Notes: generated from the letters alone by a model not told the origin. A stretch of 28,403 nucleotides of DNA from Hyphomonadaceae bacterium UBA2389 (GCA_002343395.1 DDSN01000043.1:4621-33023); one strand, 5' to 3'. Numbered from the stretch's first letter, positions 16,955 through 25,183 are shown. Numbers and translations are program-made.

Positions 16955-17461
16955 ATGAGCACGGTCCGTGCATTCATCGCGCTTGGCGGCAATTTGCCGT
17001 TCGAGGGGCTCGACAGCAGAGGGGTGCTCGCCCGCGCCGTGGAGGCGCTTGAGGAGGCAGGCCTTGAGGTGCTGGCGCGGTCGGGCCTGTGGGTCTCGCC
17101 GGCTTGGCCGCCCGGCGTGGACCAGCCAGACTACATAAACGCGGTGGTGGAGGTCGGGGGCGTTTCCGATCCGCCAGGTCTTTATGAGCTGCTTTTGGGT
17201 GTCGAACGGCGGTTCGGCAGGGACAGGCGGGAGCGCTGGGCGGCCCGCACGCTCGACCTCGATATTCTTGCCATTGAGGGCGCCGTGGGCCGGTTCGGCG
17301 ACTTGGAGCTACCGCACGCGCGTATGCATGAACGGGCGTTCGTCCTGGCGCCGCTTGCCGAAATCGCCCCGGACTGGCGCCACCCCCTGCTTGGGCTGAG
17401 GGTGGACGAGTTGCTGTTGGGCGTCTCAGGCGCGGCGCGACGGCTGGGCGAGTTGGGTTAG
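16955..17461 (+). CDS. folK: 2-amino-4-hydroxy-6-hydroxymethyldihydropteridine pyrophosphokinase
   Basis: 168 aa from ATG at 16955. HPPK transfers pyrophosphate from ATP to 6-hydroxymethyl-7,8-dihydropterin in folate synthesis. Family landmarks are ALGGNLP at the N-terminus, the central [19 protein letters not shown], whose Asp-Leu-Asp pair binds magnesium, and [21 protein letters not shown]. The length is normal for a single-domain FolK with no fused FolB or FolP. It opens the long plus-strand run that continues with rpoZ and rsh, but a 103-base gap with hairpins and a possible promoter separates it from rpoZ. Confidence 0.95.
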   Translation: MSTVRAFIALGGNLPFEGLDSRGVLARAVEALEEAGLEVLARSGLWVSPAWPPGVDQPDYINAVVEVGGVSDPPGLYELLLGVERRFGRDRRERWAARTLDLDILAIEGAVGRFGDLELPHARMHERAFVLAPLAEIAPDWRHPLLGLRVDELLLGVSGAARRLGELG

Positions 17462-17529
17462 CGGCGGTTTCGCAGCCGCAAAATCGTTCTTCGCATTGCG
17501 AAAGACCGCGACGAACGCTAGGTTATGCT
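17461..17529 (+). promoter_or_regulatory. folK-rpoZ gap with hairpins and possible rpoZ promoter
   Basis: Just after the folK stop, GCGGC (17461-17465) pairs with GCCGC (17475-17479). Further on, TTCGC-ATT-GCGAA (17490-17502) is nested inside CGTTC/GAACG. A weak sigma-70-like pair, TTGCGA (17496-17501) and TAGGTT (17519-17524), has a 17-base spacer. The first hairpin is followed by A-rich rather than T-rich sequence, so it is a poor intrinsic terminator. These assignments were made by eye and are tentative. Confidence 0.25.
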
Positions 17530-17564
17530 TTCAATTCCGTCCGAACCCCTCTGAGGATCACGCC

Positions 17565-17915
17565 TTGGCTCGCGTAACCGTAGAAGACTGCGTAGAAAAA
17601 ATCCCAAACCGGTTCTCGTTGGTGCTGCTTTCCGCCCACCGCGCCCGGAACATTTCGTCGGGCTCGGAAACCCTGGTGGAGCGCGATCGGGACAAGGACC
17701 CGGTGGTGGCCCTGCGCGAAATCGCGGACGGAGCGGTGAGTCCCGAGGATCTCCGCGACAGCTATGTCACGCTGTTCCAGGACGTTCAGCCGGCCGCCCA
17801 GGCCGAGGATGAGCAGGATCGCCTGGCCCTCGCGGCGCCGGTCGAGACCAGCGAAGAAGATGTGCTGCGCGCGCTGCAGCAGGAAGCCGAAGCGCAGCGC
17901 GACGAACGGTTCTGA
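17565..17915 (+). CDS. rpoZ: RNA polymerase omega subunit
   Basis: 116 aa from a TTG at 17565. This start is preferred because GAGGA (17553-17557) lies 7 bases upstream and the product then begins with the universal omega N-terminus, (M)[19 protein letters not shown]. No ATG or GTG lies in frame at this point; the ATG-like alternative further upstream adds residues unlike omega. Omega helps assemble RNA polymerase by holding beta-prime and, in Proteobacteria, forms part of a ppGpp-binding site. The core is followed by an acidic, low-complexity tail (from about 65), common in alphaproteobacterial omegas. It sits 5 bases before rsh, the ppGpp synthetase/hydrolase, an arrangement seen widely in Proteobacteria. 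Confidence 0.95.
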   Translation: MARVTVEDCVEKIPNRFSLVLLSAHRARNISSGSETLVERDRDKDPVVALREIADGAVSPEDLRDSYVTLFQDVQPAAQAEDEQDRLALAAPVETSEEDVLRALQQEAEAQRDERF

Positions 17916-17920
17916 GGCCC

Positions 17921-20164
17921 ATGTCGGGCGGTGACGGCGTCGCCGCCAAAATCCCCGCCGGCGCAAACACAGCCGGCGCGGGAAACGCGGGGGCGCGTTC
18001 CCGTTACCTGCGTCAATTCGAACTGATCGAGCGCGTGCGCGCCTACGACCCTTCGGTCGACGAGGCGTTGATCAATCGCGCCTACGTCTATGCGACGGTC
18101 AAGCATGGAAGTCAGACGCGCCATTCCGGCGATCCATACTTCGCGCACCCGATTCAAGTCGCGGGGATATTGACCGAGTACAGGCTCGACGCGGCGACGA
18201 TCGTGGCGGGGCTCCTGCACGACACCATCGAGGATACCGACGCCACGCGGGCGGAAATCGAAGCCATGTTCGGCGGACAAATCGCCGACCTCGTCGAAGG
18301 CGTGACCAAACTCTCGCAGCTTGAAATCCAAGGCGAGGAGAACAAGCAAGCTCAGAACTTGCAGAAATTTATCCTGGCGATGTCGCGCGATGTCCGCGTG
18401 CTCATCGTCAAACTCGCCGATCGCCTGCACAACATGCGCACGCTTTCACACGTGCCCAAGCCGGAAAAGCGGCGGCGCATCGCTATGGAGACGCTGGAAA
18501 TCTACGGTCCTTTGGCGCGGCGCATCGGCATGGAGAAGATGGCGCGCGAGCTGGAGAACCTGGCGTTTCACGAGGCGTTTCCGGAAGCAGAGACCGCGAT
18601 CAACGCGCGCCTCGAGCAGCTTCGTATCGAGAAGGGCGCGAACGTCTCGATCATCATCCAGACGATCATGGAGGTGTTCGAATTCGCGGGCATCGATGCG
18701 CGCGTGTACGGGCGCGAGAAGCAACCTTATTCGATCTGGCGCAAACTACAGCGTAAAAGCGTTGAGTTTTCGGATCTGGCGGACGTTTATGCGTTCCGAG
18801 TGATCGTCAACAACCCCGACGATTGCTATCGCGCCCTGGGTCTCGTTCACCGCACCTGGCGCTGCATTCCCGATCAGATTGAGGACTATATCTCCAACCC
18901 GAAGCCCAACGGCTATCGTTCCATCCACACGATCGTTATCGGTCCGGGCAATGTGCGGGTGGAGATTCAAATTCGCACCGATGAGATGGATCAGATCGCG
19001 GAAAACGGCGTGGCGGCGCACTGGCGCTACAAAAACGAGTCCTACGGCTTTGACGAGGAAACAGCCGCTTCAGTGGGGCTCGATGCGCGCGAGGCGGTGC
19101 GGTCGCTGCTTGAAATCGCCGAGCATGGCGGCGACGCCAGCGAATTCCTGGAAAACGCAAAACTCGAAATGTACCAGGACCACGTGTTCGCGTTCACGCC
19201 GAAGGGCGCGTTGATTGCGCTCCCGCACGGGGCGACGCCGCTCGACTTCGCGTATGCGGTCCATTCCAGCATCGGCGATCGCTGTGCGGGCGCGAAGATC
19301 AACGGCGTGGAGCGTCCGCTGCGAACAGTTTTGCGCAACGGCGACGTGATTGAAGTCATCACGGGCGACAAGGTGGCGCCGGTGCCCGGTTACGAAGCGC
19401 TGGCGAAAACTGGGCGCGCGAAAGCGGCCCAACGAAAACTGGAGCGCCTGGCCCGGCGCGGCGAGTTCGCCCGCCTTGGCCGCGAGCTCGTCGCTCATGC
19501 GTTGCACCGATACGGCCACGATATCGCAGAAACCGCATTGGCGGAGGCTGCGCGGCGCTTAGGCAAGGACGACGAAGAGGATGTCTTTGTCGCCGTCGGC
19601 GAGGGCACGCTGAAAGCCAGCGCGGTGGCGGTGGCCGCGTTTCCGGGCCTTGAGGAGCGCGTGCGTCGTGACGAAGGGCGCAAGCCGATGGAGCGGGAGA
19701 AGGCGAAGCTTTACGTCCGTGGCGGCGCGCTCACGCCCGGCCTGGCGCTGCACTTCGCGGAGTGCTGTTCGCCCATTCCAGGCGATCGCATCATCGGCGT
19801 GCAGAGCCCGGGCAAGGGCGTGGTCGTCCACACGATCGACTGCGACCAGTTGGAGGCGCTGGAAGAGGATCCGGACGCTACCTGGGTCGATCTATCCTGG
19901 ACCCAAACCGCGTTGTCGCGCACGTTGGCGACAGGGCGGATTTTGGCCACGGTTGAAAATAAGCGCGGCGTTTTGGCGGAGCTTTGCGGCATTATCGCCG
20001 AGCATGAAGGCGACATCCTCAATCTCAAGCTCGCCAAACGCACGGCCGACTTTTTTGACATGATCTTTGACATTGAGGTCGCCGACGCGCGCCATCTCAC
20101 CAACATCCTCGCCGCCATGCGCGCGAGCAAGGCGGTGAAGGATGTCGACCGGGTTCGCGGCTAG
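17921..20164 (+). CDS. rsh: Bifunctional (p)ppGpp synthetase/hydrolase (RelA/SpoT homologue)
   Basis: 747 aa, full length for a long RSH protein. After a Gly/Ala-rich N-terminus comes the HD hydrolase domain with His76 in FAHPIQV, His100-Asp101 in GLLHDTIEDT and KLADRLHNMRTL. The synthetase domain follows with YGREKQPYSIWRKLQRK and NGYRSIHT plus VEIQIRTDEMD. A TGS domain (VFAFTPKG to VIEVITG, about 420-490), the conserved Cys segment ECCSPIPGD and a C-terminal ACT domain (about 670-745) complete the regulatory half. Both catalytic motif sets appear intact, so it should make and degrade (p)ppGpp, as the single Rsh of most alphaproteobacteria does. ATG at 17921 follows the rpoZ stop by five bases, implying co-transcription. 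Confidence 0.96.
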   Translation: MSGGDGVAAKIPAGANTAGAGNAGARSRYLRQFELIERVRAYDPSVDEALINRAYVYATVKHGSQTRHSGDPYFAHPIQVAGILTEYRLDAATIVAGLLHDTIEDTDATRAEIEAMFGGQIADLVEGVTKLSQLEIQGEENKQAQNLQKFILAMSRDVRVLIVKLADRLHNMRTLSHVPKPEKRRRIAMETLEIYGPLARRIGMEKMARELENLAFHEAFPEAETAINARLEQLRIEKGANVSIIIQTIMEVFEFAGIDARVYGREKQPYSIWRKLQRKSVEFSDLADVYAFRVIVNNPDDCYRALGLVHRTWRCIPDQIEDYISNPKPNGYRSIHTIVIGPGNVRVEIQIRTDEMDQIAENGVAAHWRYKNESYGFDEETAASVGLDAREAVRSLLEIAEHGGDASEFLENAKLEMYQDHVFAFTPKGALIALPHGATPLDFAYAVHSSIGDRCAGAKINGVERPLRTVLRNGDVIEVITGDKVAPVPGYEALAKTGRAKAAQRKLERLARRGEFARLGRELVAHALHRYGHDIAETALAEAARRLGKDDEEDVFVAVGEGTLKASAVAVAAFPGLEERVRRDEGRKPMEREKAKLYVRGGALTPGLALHFAECCSPIPGDRIIGVQSPGKGVVVHTIDCDQLEALEEDPDATWVDLSWTQTALSRTLATGRILATVENKRGVLAELCGIIAEHEGDILNLKLAKRTADFFDMIFDIEVADARHLTNILAAMRASKAVKDVDRVRG

Positions 20165-20202
20165 ATGTTTCGCGCCTTCCGAGCCAGTGGTAAGCCTCCC
20201 GC

Positions 20203-20793
20203 ATGACTCAAGATCAAGTTCTCGACGAGTTCCGCGCCGCTGGCGCGCTTTTGGAGGGGCACTTCATTCTCTCCTCCGGGCTGCATAGTCCCGTCTACTA
20301 TCAGAAGGCGTTCGTGTTCTCCGAACCGCCGCGAACCGAGCGGCTCTGCCGCGCGCTGGCGGAGAAGGTGAAGGCAGAGTTTGGTCGCATCGACGTCGTC
20401 GTCGGTCCCGCGGTGGGCGGTATCGTTCCGGGGTATGAGACGGCGCGCCATCTCGGCTGTCGCGCGATTTTTACCGAGCGGGAGAAAGGCGCGTTCACGC
20501 TGCGGAGGGGGTTCGCGATCAAGCCTGGTGAGCGCGTGCTGATCGTCGAAGACGTGATTACCACGGGACTTTCGTTCAATGAATGCGCGGCGGGCATCCA
20601 GGATCAACCTGGCGAGATCGTAGGCGGCGCTTGCATCATCGATCGCTCGGGCGGCAGGAGCGAGGCCGCCGCCGGTATGAAGATCGTTTCGCTCGTTCAG
20701 ATATCGGTTCCAACCTATTCCGCCGACAATTTGCCGCCGGAACTCGCCGCGATACCGGCTGTGAAACCAGGATCGCGTGGGTTGGCGGCATGA
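20203..20793 (+). CDS. pyrE: Orotate phosphoribosyltransferase
   Basis: 196 aa. PyrE joins orotate and PRPP to give orotidine monophosphate in pyrimidine synthesis. The PRPP-binding signature [11 protein letters not shown] is at 112-122, and the family loops [13 protein letters not shown] (24-35) and [16 protein letters not shown] are clear. [13 protein letters not shown] is the flexible catalytic loop. The start is ATG at 20203 after a 38-base gap from rsh. The stop overlaps the pdxJ start (ATGA at 20790-20793). The sequence follows the longer alphaproteobacterial form rather than the enterobacterial one. Confidence 0.96.
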   Translation: MTQDQVLDEFRAAGALLEGHFILSSGLHSPVYYQKAFVFSEPPRTERLCRALAEKVKAEFGRIDVVVGPAVGGIVPGYETARHLGCRAIFTEREKGAFTLRRGFAIKPGERVLIVEDVITTGLSFNECAAGIQDQPGEIVGGACIIDRSGGRSEAAAGMKIVSLVQISVPTYSADNLPPELAAIPAVKPGSRGLAA

Positions 20794-21554
20794 GCGCGCG
20801 CGTGCGCCTTGGGGTCAACATCGACCACGTCGCGACCATTCGCAATGCGCGCGGCGGCGCTTACCCTGATCCGGTCCGCGCCGCGATCGTCGCGCTGGAG
20901 GCTGGCGCCGACGGCATAACCGCGCATCTGCGCGAAGATCGTCGCCATATCTCCGATGGAGACATTGAAAAGCTCGCCATGATGTTGCGTGAGCGCGGCA
21001 GGCCGCTGAACCTGGAAATGGCGGTCACGCAGGAAATGCTTTCGATCGCACTGCGGCATCGGCCGCACGCCGTCTGTTTGGTGCCCGAGCGCCGCGAAGA
21101 GCGCACGACCGAAGGCGGGCTCGACGTTGTTGGTGGTCACAATTGGATCACGCCGTTCGTCACCAAGCTTCGCGAAGCGGGCGCGCGCGTGTCGTTATTC
21201 ATCGCGGCGGATGAGCAGCAAATTGAAGCGGCGGCGCGTACGGGCGCGGAGGTCATCGAACTGCATACCGGGGCGTTCTGCGACGCGGCCCGGGAAGGCG
21301 ATGGCGAAGGCGCGGCGCGAGCGCTCGCGGCGCTGCGGCGCGCAGCGACGCTGGCGCGGGGGCTCGGCCTTGAGGTCCACGCCGGGCATGGGATCGACTA
21401 CGAGACAGTGTCGCCCGTCGCCGCCATTCCCGAGGTCGTCGAACTCAACATCGGCCACTTTCTCATCGGGGAGGCGATTTTCGTGGGCCTCCGCGAGGCG
21501 GTCGCGGAGATGCGCCGGCGGATCGACGCCGCGCATCCCGAGAGCGCGCCATGA
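20790..21554 (+). CDS. pdxJ: Pyridoxine 5'-phosphate synthase
   Basis: 254 aa from ATG at 20790, which overlaps the pyrE stop by 4 bases; a longer reading back to 20583 runs through pyrE. PdxJ condenses 1-deoxyxylulose-5-phosphate with 3-amino-2-oxopropyl phosphate, the last step of the DXP-dependent vitamin B6 pathway. It begins with the characteristic [17 protein letters not shown] and contains [51 protein letters not shown] and [12 protein letters not shown], which together cover the TIM-barrel active site. The stop overlaps the acpS start (ATGA); pdxJ-acpS pairing is common in Proteobacteria. Confidence 0.98.
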   Translation: MSARVRLGVNIDHVATIRNARGGAYPDPVRAAIVALEAGADGITAHLREDRRHISDGDIEKLAMMLRERGRPLNLEMAVTQEMLSIALRHRPHAVCLVPERREERTTEGGLDVVGGHNWITPFVTKLREAGARVSLFIAADEQQIEAAARTGAEVIELHTGAFCDAAREGDGEGAARALAALRRAATLARGLGLEVHAGHGIDYETVSPVAAIPEVVELNIGHFLIGEAIFVGLREAVAEMRRRIDAAHPESAP

Positions 21555-21976
21555 TCCTTGGCATCGGCTCAGACATCATCGATATCCGGCGAATTGAGCG
21601 CTCGCTGGCGCGTTTCGGCGACCGATTCACCCACCGCATTTACACTGAATTGGAGCGGGCGCGCGCGGAGCGCAGGCCCCACGAGAGGGCGGCGACCTTC
21701 GCGAAACGCTTCGCCGCCAAGGAAGCCTGCTCAAAGGCGTTGGGTACAGGTTTGAAACAAGGGGTTTTTTGGCGAGACATGGGCGTCGCCAACCTGAAAA
21801 GCGGCCAGCCCACCATGATCCTGACCGGCGGGGCTGCGGCGCGGCTGGCGGCGATGACGCCAAAAGGCCACACCACCCACATCCATGTCACGTTAACCGA
21901 CGACTTTCCCCTAGCTGTCGGTTACGTCATCATTTCGGCTGAGTTGGCTCCGATGGAGCCGGGCTCGATAGGGTGA
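21551..21976 (+). CDS. acpS: Holo-[acyl-carrier-protein] synthase
   Basis: 141 aa. AcpS moves 4'-phosphopantetheine from CoA to a serine of acyl carrier protein. The magnesium-binding residues are seen in GIGSDIIDI (Asp8) and [14 protein letters not shown] (Glu58), and a typical GAA-rich strand and HVTLTDD segment follow. It overlaps pdxJ by 4 bases. The length is slightly above the E. coli enzyme because of a short C-terminal tail ([10 protein letters not shown]). The substrate CoA depends on coaD, also in this window. A small ORF starts inside its stop codon (GTGA). Confidence 0.97.
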   Translation: MILGIGSDIIDIRRIERSLARFGDRFTHRIYTELERARAERRPHERAATFAKRFAAKEACSKALGTGLKQGVFWRDMGVANLKSGQPTMILTGGAAARLAAMTPKGHTTHIHVTLTDDFPLAVGYVIISAELAPMEPGSIG

Positions 21977-22071
21977 GTTCCGCCTCAGTGGAGAAAGGCT
22001 TGGCCGCGTCAGGCGCGTCGGGCGAAGGGAGATCGCGCCAGGCGGCGCGGCGTGAAACGAGAAGCGCATGA
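21973..22071 (+). CDS. Possible 32-codon small ORF linking acpS and lepB
   Basis: A GTG at 21973 overlaps the acpS stop as GTGA, and the frame ends in a TGA that overlaps the lepB ATG as ATGA (22068-22071). The predicted peptide is 32 residues, rich in Ser, Ala, Arg and Gly, with a basic C-terminal half and no hydrophobic segment. Third-position GC is about 69 percent by my count, so codon use neither confirms nor excludes it. The nearest purine-rich site, GGAG, is 14 bases upstream, which is weak. It could be a coupling peptide, a leader peptide or chance; the double overlap is the main argument for it. Confidence 0.25.
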   Translation: MSSASVEKGLAASGASGEGRSRQAARRETRSA

Positions 22072-22844
22072 GCATGACATCGACAAGTACCTCCTCGACG
22101 CCAGCGATGAGCGTGTTCTGGGACAACGTGAAGACGATCCTTTACGCGCTGGCGTTGGCGATGGTGCTGCGGTTCACGATTGCCCAGCCCTTCCGCATCC
22201 CGTCGGGCTCGATGCAACCGACCTTGGCCGTCGGCGACTATATCGTCGTGACCAAATGGTCCTACGGGTATGGGCGCTATTCGTTCGCGCCGCTGGAAGG
22301 GTTGCTGCCGCATGGTCGCATCTTCAGCAACGGCTTCCTCGGCAGCGAGCCCGAGCGCGGCGACGTGATTGTGTTTCGTCCCACCGCAGAGCCGACGCGC
22401 GACTTTATCAAGCGCCTGATTGGCCTGCCTGGCGATCGCATCCAAATGCGTGAAGGCGTGCTCTACATCAACCGCGAGCCGGTGCAGCGCGAGTCGCTTG
22501 GGGTCACCGATCAATGCCCCGATCATAACGGCGATCCGCTCCCGGCCGAGACGTTTCGCGAGACGCTGCCGAACGGCGTCTCTTACATCACCTGCGACAA
22601 AGGCATGACCAGCCTCGACAACACGCGAGAGTACACGGTTCCCGAGGGCCATTATTTCATGATGGGCGATGACCGCGACAACTCCGACGATTCCAGGCAG
22701 ATCGTCGGCTTCGTGCCGCGCGAGAACCTGGTCGGTCCCGCACAGTTCATCGTCGTGTCCTTTGATCGCACCACCTCTTTGCTGCGGCCATGGACCCTGT
22801 TCACCGGGTTCCGTGGCGATCGGTTTCTCAAGTCGGTGAATTGA
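22068..22844 (+). CDS. lepB: Signal peptidase I
   Basis: 258 aa. LepB cuts Sec and Tat signal peptides at the outer face of the inner membrane. One N-terminal membrane helix (about 20-38) is followed by IPSGSMQPTL with the catalytic Ser48 and by FIKRLIGLPGD with the general-base Lys115; MGDDRDNSDDSR near the C-terminus is the box E signature. Two cysteines (in DQCPDHNGD and YITCDKG) lie in the periplasmic domain. The first 13 residues are a Ser/Thr-rich run, and ATG at 22074 or 22107 are possible alternative starts; AGAAG spacing slightly favours 22074. The stop overlaps the rnc TTG start (TTGA), matching the lepB-rnc-era order of many Proteobacteria. Confidence 0.96.
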   Translation: MSMTSTSTSSTPAMSVFWDNVKTILYALALAMVLRFTIAQPFRIPSGSMQPTLAVGDYIVVTKWSYGYGRYSFAPLEGLLPHGRIFSNGFLGSEPERGDVIVFRPTAEPTRDFIKRLIGLPGDRIQMREGVLYINREPVQRESLGVTDQCPDHNGDPLPAETFRETLPNGVSYITCDKGMTSLDNTREYTVPEGHYFMMGDDRDNSDDSRQIVGFVPRENLVGPAQFIVVSFDRTTSLLRPWTLFTGFRGDRFLKSVN

Positions 22845-23545
22845 GCGCGCGTGAAAAACAACAGGAGCTGCAGCTCGCGGAGCTGCAGGCGCGGCTGGAC
22901 TACGTGTTCAAACAGCCCGCTCTTCTGCACGAGGCGCTTGTCCATGGCAGCGCGCTGGATGGCGCGCGCCATCGGCGTTCGTACGATCGGCTTGAGTTTC
23001 TGGGGGACCGCGTCCTCGGCCTGATCGTGGCGGAGCGTTTGCTCCGCGAGCACGCGGGCGACGAGGAGGGCGATTTGGCGCCGCGCCTCAACGCGCTTGT
23101 GAACAAACACGCTTGCGCTTCGGCGGCGCGGAAGGCGGGGCTGGGCGAGGCGTTGGTGCTTTCGCCTTCGGAAGAGGCGAGCGGCGGGCGCGGCAAGGCG
23201 GCGATTTTGGGCGACGCGTGCGAGTCGGTGATCGGCGCGCTGTTTCTGGACGGCGGCTTGGAGGCGGCGCGGGGTTTCGTAACGCGCTTTTGGGCAGATG
23301 CGTTCGACGGCGCGCGCACTGTGGCGCGCGACGCAAAGACCGCGCTCCAAGAGTGGGCGGCCGCGCGCAAGAAGGGCTTGAGCTATGTGCTGGTCGAGCA
23401 AACCGGGCCCGAGCACGCGCCGCGCTTCGTAATCGAAGCGCGCATCGACGGGTTCACGCCCACGCGCGGCGAGGGCGCCTCCAAGCGCGAGGCTCAGCGC
23501 GCCGCGGCGGCGGCGTTCCTTGAGGAGCGTGGCGTTCATGGCTGA
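22841..23545 (+). CDS. rnc: Ribonuclease III
   Basis: 234 aa from TTG at 22841, overlapping the lepB stop as TTGA; this gives normal length, while the ATG at 22790 would overlap lepB by 55 bases. RNase III cuts double-stranded RNA in rRNA processing and mRNA decay. The signature is YDRLEFLGDRVLG (48-60), with Asp at the position of E. coli Glu38 and the metal ligands Glu52 and Asp56; GDACESVIGALFLDGG supplies Asp125 and Glu128. A double-stranded RNA-binding domain spans about 165-232 and ends with the helix KREAQRAAAAAFLEE. No clear ribosome binding site precedes the TTG, which fits translational coupling to lepB. The era ATG lies inside its last codons. Confidence 0.94.
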   Translation: MSAREKQQELQLAELQARLDYVFKQPALLHEALVHGSALDGARHRRSYDRLEFLGDRVLGLIVAERLLREHAGDEEGDLAPRLNALVNKHACASAARKAGLGEALVLSPSEEASGGRGKAAILGDACESVIGALFLDGGLEAARGFVTRFWADAFDGARTVARDAKTALQEWAAARKKGLSYVLVEQTGPEHAPRFVIEARIDGFTPTRGEGASKREAQRAAAAAFLEERGVHG

Positions 23546-24467
23546 GCAAAGATGCGCCGTCGTCGCGGTTCTGGGCGCGCCCAATGCGGGCAAGTCGACG
23601 CTGGTGAACACGCTCGTGGGCGCCAAGGTCGCGGCGGTGACGCAGAAAGTACAGACAACGCGCGCGCTCGTACGCGGCATCGCCATGCGCGACTCTGTTC
23701 AGCTTGTTTTGATCGATACGCCTGGCGTTTTCGCGCCGAAGCGCCGCCTCGATCGCGCCATGGTGGCCGCCGCTTGGAGCGCCATCGAGGGCGCCGACGC
23801 GGTGCTGCATGTGGTGGACGCCAGCGCGCACGTGGGGGGAGGAAAGAAAAGCGCGGATGCGCATTCGGTTGAAGACGCCGCGGCCATCGCCGCGAAACTG
23901 AAGGAGATGGAGATCGCCTCCATCCTTGTTCTGAACAAGGTCGATGCCGTGCCTCGTCCCGCGCTTCTTGAACTCACGGCGAAGCTCGTGGCTGAGGGCC
24001 TTTACACCGACGTGATGATGATCTCGGCCAAGAACGGCGACGGCGTCGGCGACCTGGCTAAGGTGCTGGCGGAGCGGGCGCCCGAGGGGCCATGGCTCTT
24101 CCCCGAGGATCAGACCATGGACGCGCCCGCGCGCGTGCTGGCCGCCGAGATCACGCGCGAGAAGGCGATGCTTCGCTTGCACGACGAACTGCCCTACGAT
24201 CTGGTGGTCGAAACCGACGCCTGGGAGGAGCGCAAGGACGGCTCCGTCAAAATCGACCAAACGCTTTTTGTCGCGCGCGAAAGCCAGCGCAAGATCGCAA
24301 TCGGGGCCAAGGGCCAAACGATCAAGACCATCGGCGAACTGGCGCGTAAGGAAATGGAAGCCGCCTTCGACCGGCGCGTCCATCTCTTCTTGCATGTGAA
24401 AGTGCGTGAAGGTTGGTCGGAGGAGCGGGCTGTGTATCAGCGGCTGGGGCTCGATTGGGATGCGTGA
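23538..24467 (+). CDS. era: Era-type GTPase
   Basis: 309 aa from ATG at 23538, overlapping rnc by 8 bases, with GAGGAG about 10 bases upstream. Era is an essential GTPase that binds the 3' end of 16S rRNA during 30S assembly. The G motifs are GAPNAGKST (13-21), QTTR (39-42), DTPG (60-63) and NKVD (133-136), followed by a serine-alanine G5. A Gly/Lys/Ala-rich insertion (about 97-113) lies before G4. The C-terminal KH domain includes RKIAIGAKGQTIKTIGELAR. In many relatives recO follows era directly; here a toxin-antitoxin pair separates them. Confidence 0.96.
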   Translation: MAEQRCAVVAVLGAPNAGKSTLVNTLVGAKVAAVTQKVQTTRALVRGIAMRDSVQLVLIDTPGVFAPKRRLDRAMVAAAWSAIEGADAVLHVVDASAHVGGGKKSADAHSVEDAAAIAAKLKEMEIASILVLNKVDAVPRPALLELTAKLVAEGLYTDVMMISAKNGDGVGDLAKVLAERAPEGPWLFPEDQTMDAPARVLAAEITREKAMLRLHDELPYDLVVETDAWEERKDGSVKIDQTLFVARESQRKIAIGAKGQTIKTIGELARKEMEAAFDRRVHLFLHVKVREGWSEERAVYQRLGLDWDA

Positions 24468-24473
24468 GAGCGC

Positions 24474-24503
24474 TTGACTTACGACCGTACGGTACTGTAC
24501 GGT
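24474..24503 (+). promoter_or_regulatory. Promoter and inverted-repeat operator of the toxin-antitoxin pair
   Basis: A -35-like TTGACT (24474-24479) precedes ACCGTAC-GGTACT-GTACGGT (24484-24503), a perfect inverted repeat with 7-bp arms and a 6-bp spacer. The octamer GTACGGTA also occurs twice as direct repeats 10 bp apart (24487 and 24497), so sites face the same side of the helix. A plausible -10, TACGGT (24498-24503), lies 18 bases from the -35 and within the right arm. AAGG (24504-24507) is the antitoxin ribosome binding site. This is the arrangement expected if the antitoxin or the complex represses its own promoter. Confidence 0.6.
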
Positions 24504-24511
24504 AAGGCGCG

Positions 24512-24763
24512 ATGAGCAAGATTGACCACAAAGGAGCGGAAGAAGCCCGCAATCAACTGCCAGATTTGCTGGAGGCGGCCGTGCGCGGCCGAAGCACGAT
24601 CATCACCCGGCGCGGCAAGGCCGTGGCGGCGCTTGTCCCGCTGGAAGAGCTTTCTTCGCAAGGGCGCCAAAAGAACGCTCTGCGATTGATCGGTTCTGGG
24701 AAGGGGCTTTGGGGGCGCAACCCGGGCGCCGCGGTTACGCGGTTGCGTGACGAATGGGAGTAG
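24512..24763 (+). CDS. Type II antitoxin, Phd/YefM family
   Basis: 83 aa from ATG at 24512, with AAGG 4 bases upstream. The N-terminal part follows the Phd/YefM fold: EEARNQLPDLLEAA, then the strand-turn-strand RSTIITRRGKAVAALVPLEEL. Family members bind operator DNA through this half as dimers and neutralise the toxin through the C-terminal tail, here about 50-83 and rich in Gly, Arg and Trp. The gene overlaps the toxin start by 10 bases, the usual antitoxin-first order. An inverted repeat over its promoter fits autoregulation. Confidence 0.85.
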   Translation: MSKIDHKGAEEARNQLPDLLEAAVRGRSTIITRRGKAVAALVPLEELSSQGRQKNALRLIGSGKGLWGRNPGAAVTRLRDEWE

Positions 24764-25176
24764 ACCTTTCGGATCTCCCCGAGCGGCCGTTGGTGCTGCT
24801 TGACAGCGCGCCCATCATATACGTGCTCGACGGGCAGGGCGCGCTCCGACGCAGATTCGAGCCGTTGTTCGAGGCGCATGCGGCTGGACGCATGCACTTC
24901 GCCATTTCAAGCGTAACGATCGCGGAAGTGCTGACGGGGCCTTTGAAAGCCGGCGACGAAGCTCTCGCCAAGCGATATAAAGCGATGCTTGAGAGCTGGG
25001 ATGTGGTGCCGCTCGACGCCGACATTGCGGAGAGCGCGGCGCGGTTGCGCGCTTCGCTCGGCTTCAAGCTTCCTGACGCGATTCAGGCGGCGAGCGCGCT
25101 CGCCGTTAATGCGGATGCGCTGATCACTCATGATCGCGACTTTTCCCGCTTGCGTGCGCTGCGGGTGATTTCGTGA
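24754..25176 (+). CDS. PIN-domain toxin (VapC-like ribonuclease)
   Basis: 140 aa from ATG at 24754. The PIN-domain acidic residues are all present: Asp17 in LLDSAPIIYVLDG, Glu58 in VTIAEVLTGP, Asp108 in LPDAIQAASAL and Asp127/Asp129 in LITHDRDFSRL. VapC toxins are magnesium-dependent RNases that often cut tRNA or rRNA and stop growth when the antitoxin is degraded; the target here cannot be predicted. No mutation of the active site is visible, so the toxin looks functional. It ends 7 bases before recO, with the recO ribosome binding site overlapping its stop codon, so recO may be partly transcribed from the toxin-antitoxin promoter. Confidence 0.88.
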   Translation: MGVDLSDLPERPLVLLDSAPIIYVLDGQGALRRRFEPLFEAHAAGRMHFAISSVTIAEVLTGPLKAGDEALAKRYKAMLESWDVVPLDADIAESAARLRASLGFKLPDAIQAASALAVNADALITHDRDFSRLRALRVIS

Positions 25177-25183
25177 GGCATTG

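Noticed and set aside
20583..20789. N-terminal extension of pdxJ into pyrE
   Set aside because: It is an out-of-frame reading of pyrE; the conserved PdxJ N-terminus begins at 20790.
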